Below are positions 1 through 11,400 of a stretch of DNA of 64,000 nt, one piece after another. Under the pieces are notes generated by a model. The model was not told where the DNA came from. It ran no database searches and saw only the letters and a program-made list of their open reading frames with translations. The stretch's first letter is position 1, and the number at the start of each line of letters is the position of its first letter. Origin of the DNA: Catellatospora vulcania (GTDB lineage Bacteria; Actinomycetota; Actinomycetes; Mycobacteriales; Micromonosporaceae). The stretch is from the NCBI RefSeq assembly GCF_009720385.1, contig NZ_WARX01000014.1:295720-359719 (forward strand), in the 5' to 3' direction. The translations under genes and the position numbers were made by a program.

Positions 1-1851
1 ACCGCGCCGAGCCCCTCCGGGACGCCCGCACCCGAGCCCACCGTGACCCCGTGGCCCGGCACGACGTTCGAGCCGAGCGCGACGCCCGCGCCCGCGCCGT
101 CGTTCACCACCGGCCCGGTGACCGACCCCAGCCCGGTGCCGACCGGCACCTTCGCCACCGACCCGGTCTACGAGCCCGAACCCGAGCCGAGCCTGCCGGA
201 CCCGACCGCCGCGCCGACCGACCCCGGCCAGCCCGGCGACCCCGGCCCGTCGACCGGCCCAGACCCGGGCACCGAGCCAGGCGCCGAGCCGGGTCCCGGC
301 GCCGAACCGGGCCCGAGCAGCGAGCCCGGCCAGCAGCCCAGCCCGGACCCGGCCACCGAGCCGAGCCCCGACCCGGGCACCCCGCCCGGCGACCCGGGCA
401 CGGAACCCGGCCCGGCCCCGGAACCCGGCCCCGGCACCGAGCCGAGCACCGGATCTGAACCGGGCACCGAGCCCACCGTCGGCCCCGATCCCGGCACGGA
501 GCCGACCGCGGCTCCCGATCCCGGCACACCGCCGAGCCCTGACCCCGGCACCGAACCCGGTCCTGCGCCCGGTCCTGACCCAGGTCCCGGCCAGCCCGAT
601 CCGGGCGCCGACCCGGGCCCCGAGCCGAGCCCCGGCGTCCCGCCCGTCACCGACCCGAGCGAGCCGCCGGTCACCGAGCCGAGCCTGCCACCGGTGATCG
701 ACCCGACCGACCCGCCGGCGACCGACCCGAGCCTGCCGCCGGTCACCGAGCCCAGCCTGCCGCCGGTCACGGAGCCGAGCACGCCACCGGTCGTCGACCC
801 GGGCACGCCGCCCAGCACCGAGCCCAGCGCACCGCCGACCACGGACCCGACCGTGCCGCCGGCCTCACCCTCCCCATCGGTCGACCCGAACCAGCCGGTG
901 GACTGCGTGATCGGGCAGGCGTTGGTGCCGACCTGCGGGGCGCTGTGGGGCGTCGCGCCGGGCGCGCACACCTCGCAGAACCGCATCCAGGCGCTGTACG
1001 AGTTCGAGCGGCGCACCAACCGTCAGCAGGTCGTCTACCACGCGTACCACCGCGGCACCTCGCTGTTCCCGACCCCGGAGGAGCTGTCGCTGACCAAGGA
1101 CCCGCTGCACAAGCGGGTGCTGTTCCTCAACTGGAAGCCGCAGGGCGTCAGCTGGGCGGGCCTGGCCCGGGGCGACGCGCGCACCGAGGCCTACCTGGAC
1201 CGGCTGGCCGTGCACATCCGCGGCTCGCTGCAGGACCAGTTCTTCTTCACGATGAACCACGAGCCGGAGAACGACGTCATTCCGCGGCCGGGCTCCGGGA
1301 TGACCGCGCAGGACTACGCGGCGGCCTTCCGGCACGTCGTCACCGGGCTGCGGGCGCGCGGGGTGAGCAATCTGGTCTCGGTGATGTGCTACATGGCCTT
1401 CGTGCCGTGGAACGTCAAGGACTGGTTCGAGCAGCTGTACCCCGGTGACGACGTGGTGGACTGGGTCGCCTGGGACACCTACGCCTACAGCGACCCGGGC
1501 TACGGCTACGGGGACTTCGCGGAGATGATGAACCGCAAGTCGGGCAGCCGCAAGGACTGGCCGGGCTTCTACAACTGGGCCGCGACGTCCTTCCCGGACA
1601 AGCCGCTGATGCTGGGCGAGTGGGGGGTGTGGCACTCCCGGTCCAACCCGCAGCACCAGGCGCGGTTCTTCGACTCGGCCCGGCTGCAGCTGGAGCTGTT
1701 CCCGCGGCTGAAGGCGCTGGTCTACTTCGAGTCGCCCAGCGCCGAGGAGGGCCGCAGCTCGATGATCGACATGACCACGACCGGGCTGTCCTCGTTCCAG
1801 CAGTTCAGCCGGCACCCGGCCTTCGACATCGTGACCGGCCCGGCCTACTGA
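1..1851 (+). CDS. Secreted GH26-like (beta-mannanase family) glycosidase with long Pro-rich linker, 5' partial
   Basis: The frame is open from the first base, so the true start and any signal peptide lie upstream. Codons to about base 890 encode a low-complexity Pro/Glu/Asp/Gly/Ser/Thr segment built from PDPGTEPGP-like units and later TEPSLPPV-like units, which reads as an extended extracellular linker or wall-spanning stalk. From about base 895 a compact domain of roughly 315 residues follows. It has the family-26 glycosidase signature: NHEPEND around bases 1255-1275, with the Glu at 1261-1263 as probable acid/base, and GEWG with the Glu at 1618-1620 as probable nucleophile. Aromatic residues such as WVAWDTYAY lie between them. 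Family knowledge says such enzymes cut beta-1,4-mannan or related glucans; the actual substrate cannot be read from this. It ends at a bidirectional hairpin shared with the convergent cysC. Confidence 0.82.
   Translation, partial: TAPSPSGTPAPEPTVTPWPGTTFEPSATPAPAPSFTTGPVTDPSPVPTGTFATDPVYEPEPEPSLPDPTAAPTDPGQPGDPGPSTGPDPGTEPGAEPGPGAEPGPSSEPGQQPSPDPATEPSPDPGTPPGDPGTEPGPAPEPGPGTEPSTGSEPGTEPTVGPDPGTEPTAAPDPGTPPSPDPGTEPGPAPGPDPGPGQPDPGADPGPEPSPGVPPVTDPSEPPVTEPSLPPVIDPTDPPATDPSLPPVTEPSLPPVTEPSTPPVVDPGTPPSTEPSAPPTTDPTVPPASPSPSVDPNQPVDCVIGQALVPTCGALWGVAPGAHTSQNRIQALYEFERRTNRQQVVYHAYHRGTSLFPTPEELSLTKDPLHKRVLFLNWKPQGVSWAGLARGDARTEAYLDRLAVHIRGSLQDQFFFTMNHEPENDVIPRPGSGMTAQDYAAAFRHVVTGLRARGVSNLVSVMCYMAFVPWNVKDWFEQLYPGDDVVDWVAWDTYAYSDPGYGYGDFAEMMNRKSGSRKDWPGFYNWAATSFPDKPLMLGEWGVWHSRSNPQHQARFFDSARLQLELFPRLKALVYFESPSAEEGRSSMIDMTTTGLSSFQQFSRHPAFDIVTGPAY
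100..890 (+). repeat. Degenerate Pro-rich coding repeat of the glycosidase linker
   Basis: Roughly 260 codons of imperfect tandem units. The early part is dominated by DPGTEPGP-type units and the later part (about 640-860) by TEPSLPPVT and DPSxPP-type units. The change of unit type suggests two separate expansions. The DNA is almost pure G/C and likely to be recombination-prone. Confidence 0.8.
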
Positions 1852-1858
1852 GCCCGAA

Positions 1859-1891
1859 CACGACGGCCCGCCGCAATGGCGGGCCGTCGTG
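1859..1891. terminator. Bidirectional terminator between GH26-like gene and cysC
   Basis: A perfect 14-bp inverted repeat (1859-1872 with 1878-1891, arm cacgacggcccgcc) with a 5-nt loop. It lies between two convergent stop codons at 1851 and 1896. Confidence 0.8.
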
Positions 1892-1895
1892 CTGT

Positions 1896-3416
1896 TCAGC
1901 TGCGGGGGTTGATCCAGCCCTCTTCGCCCAGGTACACCAGCACCGTGTCGACGGCGTCCTCGACGGTCCCGGTCGACGTGTCCAGCACCAGCTCGGCGTC
2001 GGTCGGCACGTCGTACGGGTCGTCGATGCCGGTCATCCCGGTGAGCTGGCCGGCGCGGGCGCGGGCGTAGAGGCCCTTGCGATCGCGCTGCTCGCACACC
2101 TCGATCGGGGTGGCCACGTGCACCAGCACGAAGTCGGCGCCGGCGGCGGTGGCCATGGCGCGGGCGTTGGCGCGGGCGCTGGCGTACGGCGCGATCGGGC
2201 AGCAGATGGCCATGCCGCCGTGGCGGGCCGTCTCCGCGGCGACCCAGCCGATGCGGCGGATGTTGAGGTCGCGGTCGGCCTTGCTGAAGCCGAGCCCGGC
2301 GCTCAGCTCGCGGCGCACCACATCGCCGTCGAGCACGGTCAGGCTGCGCTCGCCGGTCTCCAGCAGCGCGTCGGCCACGCCGCGGGCCACCGTGGATTTG
2401 CCGGAGCCGCTGAAGCCGGTGAAGAACAGCACCACGCCGCGCTGGCGGCGGGGCGGGCGGGCCTTGGACAGCTCCCGGGCCACCGCGGGCGGGGTGTGCC
2501 ACTCGGGCAGCGGCAGGCCGTCGTCGAGCAGCCCGGCGATCTCCTCGTCGGTGAGCGCGATGCGCTCGAACCGCTCGGGGACCTCGTCGCGGTCGCGCCA
2601 CTGGCCGTCGCGGCTGTCGTAGACGAGCTCGCGCGGGATCAGCACGCGCGGTCCGCCGCCGGACATGGTGGTGGCCGTGCCGAGCAGGTGGGTGGCGCCG
2701 TACGCGGCGGCGATCCGGGCCCGGATCAGGGTGTCGGTGACCTCGTTGCCGCGACCGGTCAGCGGGATGGCGACGATCACGGGCTCGTTCATCCGGTCCC
2801 GGGCGGCCAGCACGCAGCGCACCAGCGACTCCGACGTCAGGCCGTCGGGGCCGGGGTGGCCGACCGGCACGAACACGACGAGCTGGGCGTTGAGCTGGCG
2901 GGCTGCGTGGTTGAGCTGGGCGAGCTGCGGCCGGTGCAGGGGCCGGTCGGCGAAGTAGCCGAGCACCCGCTGCGCGCTGAGCTGCTCGCGTACGTGGTCG
3001 GTGGGCACGCGCAGCCGGTCGAACGGGGCCCGCCCGCCGTCGCCGTACGCGGTGACCGGCCCGGCGACGCCGCACCAGCCCTCGCGGGTCGGCCACACCT
3101 CGGCGATGTCGAGCCGGGCCACGGGCGCGCCCTCGGCGTCGGTCAGCACCAGCGGCGGGGCGTCGGCGACCTCGATGCCGTCCAGCATCCCGGCCGGCAC
3201 CTCCAGCTTCACCTGCAGCGGCCAGGGGCGTCCGTCGACGAGCCGGGAGGTGGCGGCCACCGACCGCAGGTCGTCGCGGCCCAGGAAACCGCCGAGCGGC
3301 GCGTATGCCCCGGCCAGCAGCAACTCGAGGTCGGACAGCTCGGTCGGGTTGGGGGTCCACGTGGGGGCCCCACGCAGCGCCTCGTCGCCGATCACCCGTT
3401 CGCTCCGCTCGCTCAC
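1896..3416 (-). CDS. cysC: Adenylylsulfate (APS) kinase with degenerate ATP-sulfurylase-like N-terminal region
   Basis: About 506 aa from a GTG at 3416, preceded by GGGAG. Residues about 1-310 resemble the PUA-like and catalytic regions of ATP sulfurylase (LLLAGAYAPLGGFLG near the N-terminus, RVLIPRELVYDSRDG further on). The nucleotide-binding QxRNPxH signature of an active sulfurylase is replaced by VPVGHPGPDG. Residues about 325-506 are a full APS kinase: P-loop GFSGSGKST (Lys340), LDGDVVRRELSAGLGFSKADR, and a GLYARAR element. It should phosphorylate APS to PAPS in the cytoplasm; sulfurylase activity is doubtful. The first codons (VSERSERVIGD) resemble the 5' half of the mini-ORF cassette seen at 22551 and 38750, so the start could also be the GTG seven codons later. 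Convergent with the GH26-like gene. Confidence 0.87.
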   Translation of the reverse strand: MSERSERVIGDEALRGAPTWTPNPTELSDLELLLAGAYAPLGGFLGRDDLRSVAATSRLVDGRPWPLQVKLEVPAGMLDGIEVADAPPLVLTDAEGAPVARLDIAEVWPTREGWCGVAGPVTAYGDGGRAPFDRLRVPTDHVREQLSAQRVLGYFADRPLHRPQLAQLNHAARQLNAQLVVFVPVGHPGPDGLTSESLVRCVLAARDRMNEPVIVAIPLTGRGNEVTDTLIRARIAAAYGATHLLGTATTMSGGGPRVLIPRELVYDSRDGQWRDRDEVPERFERIALTDEEIAGLLDDGLPLPEWHTPPAVARELSKARPPRRQRGVVLFFTGFSGSGKSTVARGVADALLETGERSLTVLDGDVVRRELSAGLGFSKADRDLNIRRIGWVAAETARHGGMAICCPIAPYASARANARAMATAAGADFVLVHVATPIEVCEQRDRKGLYARARAGQLTGMTGIDDPYDVPTDAELVLDTSTGTVEDAVDTVLVYLGEEGWINPRS

Positions 3417-3551
3417 GTCTGCTCCCGCCTCCCCAGCGCCGGCACCGCGATCGCGACGCTCCGCTGTCGCCCATGACCGACAGGTGACAAGTGTGGCAGC
3501 AGCGCGCACCGCGGTCGAGTGCATCACACCCATGATGAGATCGTGCCGCGG

Positions 3552-3604
3552 TTTCGGCGAAGCAACGCCCACCGATATGTCCGGTAGGCGCAACTTCGCC
3601 GAAA
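3552..3604 (-). terminator. Nested hairpin terminator downstream of ppc
   Basis: Outer arms tttcggcgaag (3552-3562) and cttcgccgaaa (3594-3604) are exact complements. An inner pair, cgcccaccg with cggtaggcg, extends the structure with one mismatch. It sits 13 bp past the ppc stop. No T-tract is obvious. Confidence 0.7.
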
Positions 3605-3616
3605 CAATCGGTCCGT

Positions 3617-6427
<2,811 letters not shown>

Positions 6428-6563
6428 CGCGCTGTTCCTTCCGTTGGTACGAAGGACGGCGCTGTCCTGCGGTGGATGCTACTGCCCTGGTGGCCTATGC
6501 GGCGGTGTGACGCGGGCCATCCCATTATTCGCGATCGTCTCCGCCCCGCCCGCCGTCCACCTC

Positions 6564-6644
6564 CATGATCGCCCGATTTGCCCGGCACTTGTGCGTATCT
6601 TGCGGGCGCATTCGCCCGGTTGCCCGGCAAGTCGAGCGATCATG
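6564..6644. repeat. Family-B intergenic inverted repeat, copy 1
   Basis: An 81-bp imperfect palindrome bounded by catgatcg and cgatcatg, with internal gcccggcaagtcg. It matches, in reverse orientation, the element at 15565-15643, including the 13-mer tgtgcgtatcttg (6590-6602). It lies between the SDR stop and the upstream region of ppc. Chance open frames through it (MPGTCAYL...) are not protein genes. Confidence 0.85.
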
Positions 6645-6661
6645 GGCGGGGCGGGCGGGGG

Positions 6662-7435
6662 TCAGGCGACGTGGGTGCCCCAGCCGCCGGCGGAGTCGAC
6701 GATCTGGCCGGTGATCCATTCGGCTTCCGGGGAGCACAGCCAGCTGACGAGCTTGGCGGTGTCGACGGGGGTGCCCCAGCGCTTGGTGGGGAAGCGGTCG
6801 CGGACCCAGGCGTGGGTCTCGGGGTCCGCCCAGCCGGTGTCGTTGGGGCCGGGGTTGACCGCGTTGACGGTGATGCCGCGCCCGGCCAGCAGCACGGAGA
6901 AGTCGCGGGTCAGGTACTCGATCGCGGCCTTGCTCGCCGCGTACGCCAGCTCACCGGTCATCGGGCCGAGCCGCTGGCCGGAGGTGAACAGCACGATCCG
7001 GCCCGGCCGGGCGTCGTCGTGCGCGGCGGCGTACGCCTGCACCAGCAGCATGTTGGCCCGCACGTTGACGGTGAGGTGCCGGTCGATCTCGGCGGCGGCC
7101 AGCTCGCCGAGCGGCGTCGACGTCGAATAGGTGTGGCAGGAGACCAGCGTGTCCACTCCGCCGAACCGCTCCACCGCGGCTGCGATCAGCGCCTCCGGCC
7201 CGCCGGGCGCGGTCAGGTCGAACGGCTGCCAGTGCACGTCGTCGCCGAGTTCGGCGGCGAGGCCGGCCGGGTCACCGCCCGCCAGTCCCTGCTCGGCGTC
7301 GTACGCCGGGTGGCCGGTGATCATGACGCGGTAGCCGTCGGCGACCAGTCGCCGGGCCACCGCCGCACCGATGTTGGCAGCCCGCCCGACACCGGTCACG
7401 AGTGCGACCGGCCGGTGCGCAAGATCATTACTCAT
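6662..7435 (-). CDS. Short-chain dehydrogenase/reductase (SDR)
   Basis: 257 aa, typical of a classical SDR. The N-terminal nucleotide-binding turn is TGVGRAANIG, a slightly expanded form of TGxxxGxG, which resembles the enoyl-reductase-like 'divergent' SDR layout. The catalytic pair is Tyr165-x3-Lys169 (LAYAASKAA) with a preceding FTSGQ Ser, and NPGPNDTG follows. The C-terminus ends in GGWGTHVA, as expected for the SDR tetramer interface. The substrate is unknown. The ATG at 7435 has no Shine-Dalgarno, but a TATCGT box lies 7 nt upstream, so a leaderless transcript is likely. An operator-like palindrome lies at 7499-7513. Confidence 0.88.
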   Translation of the reverse strand: MSNDLAHRPVALVTGVGRAANIGAAVARRLVADGYRVMITGHPAYDAEQGLAGGDPAGLAAELGDDVHWQPFDLTAPGGPEALIAAAVERFGGVDTLVSCHTYSTSTPLGELAAAEIDRHLTVNVRANMLLVQAYAAAHDDARPGRIVLFTSGQRLGPMTGELAYAASKAAIEYLTRDFSVLLAGRGITVNAVNPGPNDTGWADPETHAWVRDRFPTKRWGTPVDTAKLVSWLCSPEAEWITGQIVDSAGGWGTHVA

Positions 7436-7442
7436 CGGGCAG

Positions 7443-7472
7443 ACGATAATGAGAATGCGGAAACCGGTGCAA
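7443..7472 (-). promoter_or_regulatory. Promoter of the SDR gene (leaderless)
   Basis: Read on the minus strand: TTGCAC (7472-7467), an 18-nt spacer, TATCGT (7448-7443), then 7 nt to the ATG at 7435. Confidence 0.6.
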
Positions 7473-7496
7473 GTGACAAAAATCCATAAGGGCGTT

Positions 7497-7530
7497 ATGT
7501 AGATCGAATCTACGTAGCTGCCGTCTACAT
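7497..7530. promoter_or_regulatory. Operator-like palindromes upstream of the SDR gene
   Basis: A perfect palindrome gtagat-cga-atctac (7499-7513) is embedded in a wider repeat, atgtaga (7497-7503) with tctacat (7524-7530). The A/T content is unusually high for this genome. It lies upstream of the SDR -35 box and about 200 bp before the lipoprotein start at 7728. The rest of 7436-7727 shows no gene. Confidence 0.5.
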
Positions 7531-7727
7531 TCCGCGCCGGCCACCGCGGCGGCGGAGGTTTCAGCAGGTGGGAGTGTACGGCAGCGTTTCGGCAGTTTCC
7601 GGCAGCGGGTGCGCGGCGGTCCGGCAGCGCGATGCCGCACGATCGTCCTCGTATCCCGCCCCGACCGGTCGCCACCTGCGCAGACGGGTCGCGGGCGAAA
7701 TCTCCCATGCCAGAAAGAGGAATCCCC

Positions 7728-8180
7728 ATGCGTCGTGTGCTCGCGGCCGTCTTCCTGAGCGGTGCGCTGCTCGCCACCGCCGCCTGCGGCACCGAGGCGG
7801 AGCCGGAGGCCGCGGCCCCCGACTACTCGGCCAACACCAAGACCGTCTGCACCTCGCTGGAGGAGGTGCTCTCCGGCAAGACGCTGGAGAAGGAGACCAC
7901 CGACGCGCTGGCCACGGCGCTCAAGGACAAGAAGACCGAGGCCGACATCGAGAAGGCCACGATCGCCGTCATGAAGACCATCTTCACCAACTGGGCGGCC
8001 GGTATCGAGACCGAGGCGGCCAAGGCCGAGGACCCGCAGTTCAAGGCCGACATCAAGGGCTTCTCCGACGCGCTCAGGGCCGAGGTCGAGAAGATCAAGG
8101 CAGTGGACGACGCCGACAAGATCATGGACGGCGCCACCGTCACCGCCGCCGGCGAGAAGCTCGACAAGTACTGCGCCTGA
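7728..8180 (+). CDS. Small lipoprotein of unknown function
   Basis: 150 aa from an ATG preceded by GAAAGAGG. Residues 1-20 form a lipoprotein signal (MRRV, hydrophobic core, LATAAC), so the mature protein should be lipid-anchored outside the membrane. The mature part is an Ala/Glu/Lys-rich predominantly helical sequence (KTLEKETTDALATALK, EAAKAEDPQFKADIK). One Cys lies near the start of the mature part (KTVCTS) and one at the C-terminus (KYCA), and they could form a disulfide. I recognise no family. It is a single gene followed by a strong terminator. Confidence 0.8.
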   Translation: MRRVLAAVFLSGALLATAACGTEAEPEAAAPDYSANTKTVCTSLEEVLSGKTLEKETTDALATALKDKKTEADIEKATIAVMKTIFTNWAAGIETEAAKAEDPQFKADIKGFSDALRAEVEKIKAVDDADKIMDGATVTAAGEKLDKYCA

Positions 8181-8194
8181 TCGCCCGTCCCGCG

Positions 8195-8226
8195 ACCGCG
8201 CCCGTCCCCACCTGGACGGGCGCGGT
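8195..8226 (+). terminator. Terminator after the 7728 lipoprotein
   Basis: A perfect 13-bp stem, accgcgcccgtcc (8195-8207) with ggacgggcgcggt (8214-8226), with a 6-nt loop followed by ttc. Confidence 0.85.
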
Positions 8227-8308
8227 TTCGGGTATGCCGCACCCGGCCCGGTCCCACCCGGCCCCGGCCGCCGCGCGTCGGGGCCGTAAACCAGTCGTGG
8301 GTCAGGAG

Positions 8309-8355
8309 TAGGCTCGACGACGAAACCCCGTACCTGCCTGGTTGCGGGGCTTTCG
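8309..8355 (+). promoter_or_regulatory. Putative mfd promoter and 5' UTR hairpin
   Basis: A -10-like TAGGCT (8309-8314) is followed by an imperfect inverted repeat, cgaaaccccg (8321-8330) with cggggctttcg (8345-8355). The hairpin would begin close to the transcript start. Its role is unknown. Confidence 0.4.
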
Positions 8356-8404
8356 CCGTGGCGTGCCCATGGCCCGTGCGCACCGGGCGGGAAGGCGCTC
8401 ACCC

Positions 8405-11400
8405 GTGAACCTCACCGGACTCCTCCAAGCGGCTTCGGCCGATCCCGCGCTGGCCAGGGCCACCGAGCTGGCCCGCACCGAACCCCAGCTCGACCTGACC
8501 GCCCCCGCGTCGGCCCGCCCATTCCTGGTGGCCAGCGCGGCCCGGCAGCGGCCGGTGCTCGTGGTGACCGCGACCAGCCGCGAGGCCGAGGACCTGACCG
8601 AGGCGCTCGGCGAGTTCCTCGACCCGGCCACCGTGGCGGTGTACCCGGCCTGGGAGACGCTGCCGCACGAGCGGCTGTCGCCGCGCTCGGACACCGTCGG
8701 GCGGCGGCTGGCCGTGCTGCGCCAGCTGGCCCACCCCGAAGGCCGCCCGCTGCGGGTGGTCGTCGCGCCGGTGCGCAGCATGCTGCAACCCCAGCTCAAG
8801 GGCCTCGGCGACCTGGAACCGATCGACCTGCGCCAGGGCACGGTCGCGCCGCTGGACGAGCTGACACACACGCTGCACGATCTCGCGTACGCCCGGGTGG
8901 ATCTCGTCACCAAGCGCGGCGAGTTCGCGGTGCGCGGCGGCATCCTCGACATCTTCCCGCCCACCGACGAGCACCCGTCCCGGGTCGAGTTCTGGGGCGA
9001 CGAGGTGGAGGACATCCGCACCTTCGCCGTGGCCGACCAGCGCACCATCGCCAAGGTCGACCGGCTGTGGGCCCCACCCTGCCGCGAGCTGCTGCTCACC
9101 CCGGACGTGCGGGAGCGGGCAGCCCAGCTCGCCGCCGAGCACCCGGGCCTGGAGGAGATGCTGACCAAGCTCGCCGAGGGCATCCCGGTCGAGGGCATGG
9201 AGTCGCTGTCCCCGGCGCTGCACCAGGGCCGCGACTCGATGCAGCTGCTGCTGGACTGCGTGCCCGGCGACTCGCTGGTGCTGCTGGCCGACCCCGAGCG
9301 CATCCGCACCCGCGCCCACGACCTGTTCCGCACCTCGGAGGAGTTCCTGGAGGCCAGCTGGGCGGCCGCAGCCGAGGTGGCCGGGGTCAAAGCTCCGATC
9401 GACCTCGGCGCCGCGACCTTCAAGACCCTGGCCGAGGTGCGCCAGCACGGCGCACAGCTGGGTCTGCCCTGGTGGACGGTGTCCCCCTTCGGGCTGGTGG
9501 CGACCGAGAAGGCAGCCGACGAGCCGTGGCTGGACACGCCCGAGGTGCACGTCGCGCCGGACACCGGAGCGGTGCTGACCTGGTCGGCGACCCAGCCGCC
9601 GGCGTACCACGGGGACACCGCGAAGGTGATCGCCGACGTGAAGGGCTGGCTGGCCGACGGCTGGCGGGTGGCACTGATCTTCGAGGGCCACGGCCCCGCG
9701 CAGCGTTCGGTCGAGGTGCTGCGCGACGCCGGGGTGGGGGCGGTGCTCGCCGACGAGATCGCCGACCTGCCCGACCCCGGCCAGGTCGTGGTGAGCTGCG
9801 GCCGGCTGCGGCTGGGCCTGGTCGACGAGGCCGCGAAGCTCGCCGTGCTGACCGGAGCGGAGATCTCCGGGGGGCGCGGCACGGCCAATCGCGAGCTGGG
9901 GCGCATGCCGTCCCGGCGGCGCAACACCATCGACCCGCTGGAACTGCGGGCCGGCGACTTCGTGGTGCACGAGGCGCACGGCATCGGCAAGTACGTCGAG
10001 CTGGTCCAGCGGAAGGTCAACGGCGCGGACCGGGAGTACCTGGTCATCGAGTACGCCGCCAGCAAGCGCGGCCAGCCCGGCGACCGGCTGTTCGTGCCCA
10101 CCGACGCCCTCGACCAGCTCTCCCGCTACGTCGGCGGCGAGCAGCCGACCCTGCACAAGATGGGCGGCGCGGACTGGCAGAAGGCCAAGGCGCGCGCCCG
10201 CAAGGCGGTCCGCGAGATCGCGGCCCAGCTGATCCAGCTGTACGCCGCCCGGCAGGCCGCGCCCGGCCACGCCTTCGGCCCGGACACCCCCTGGCAGCGC
10301 GAGCTGGAGGACGCCTTCCCCTACCAGGAGACGCCCGACCAGCTGTCCGCGATCGAGGAGGTCAAGTACGACATGGAGAAGCCGGTCCCGATGGACCGGC
10401 TGATCGCGGGCGACGTCGGCTACGGCAAAACCGAGATCGCGGTACGGGCTGCGTTCAAGGCGGTGCAGGACGGCAAGCAGGTCGCCGTGCTGGTGCCGAC
10501 GACGCTGCTGGCCCAGCAGCACTACAACACGTTCTCCGAGCGGATGGCGCAGTTCCCGGTGGTGCTGCGGCAGCTGTCGCGGTTCGCGACCCCGAAGGAG
10601 GCCGAGGAGACGCTGAACATGGCCGCCGAGGGCCGCGCCGACATCGTCATCGGCACCCACCGGCTGATCCAGAAGAGCACCCGGTTCAACAAGCTCGGCC
10701 TGGTCATCGTCGACGAGGAGCAGCGTTTCGGCGTCGAGCACAAGGAGCGCCTCAAGGAGATGCGCACCAACGTCGACATGCTGACCATGTCCGCGACGCC
10801 GATCCCGCGCACCCTGGAGATGTCGATCACCGGCATCCGGGAGATGTCCCAGATCACCACCCCGCCGGAGGAGCGCCACCCGGTGCTCACCTACGTCGGG
10901 GCGTACGACGACAAGCAGGTCGCCGCCGCCATCCACCGCGAGCTGCTGCGCGACGGCCAGGTGTTCTACCTGCACAACCGGGTCGAGACGATCGACAAGG
11001 CGGTGCGCCGCATCCGGGAGCTGGTGCCCGAGGCGCGGGTCGTGGCCGCGCACGGGCAGATGGGCGAGGACGCGCTGGAGAAGGTGATGGTCGGCTTCTG
11101 GGAGAAGGAGTACGACGTCCTCGTCGCCACCACCATCATCGAGTCCGGCATCGACATCCCGAACGCGAACACGCTCATCCTGGAGCGGGCCGACCTGCTC
11201 GGCCTGGCCCAGCTGCACCAGATCCGGGGCCGGGTCGGCCGTGGCCGCGAGCGCGCGTACGCCTACTTCCTCTACCCGCCGGAGAAGCCGCTCACCGAGC
11301 ACGCCCACGAGCGCCTGGCCACCATCGCCCAGCACACCGAACTCGGCGCGGGCATGTACGTGGCGATGAAGGACCTGGAGATCCGCGGCGCGGGCAACCT

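Noticed and set aside
865..3474. 869-aa minus-strand frame overlapping cysC and the glycosidase
   Set aside because: Arg-rich shadow of cysC in another frame.
6564..6644. Short peptide frames (MPGTCAYL...) through the family-B repeats
   Set aside because: Both repeats give them by chance on both strands; they lack ribosome-binding sites and are explained by the palindrome.
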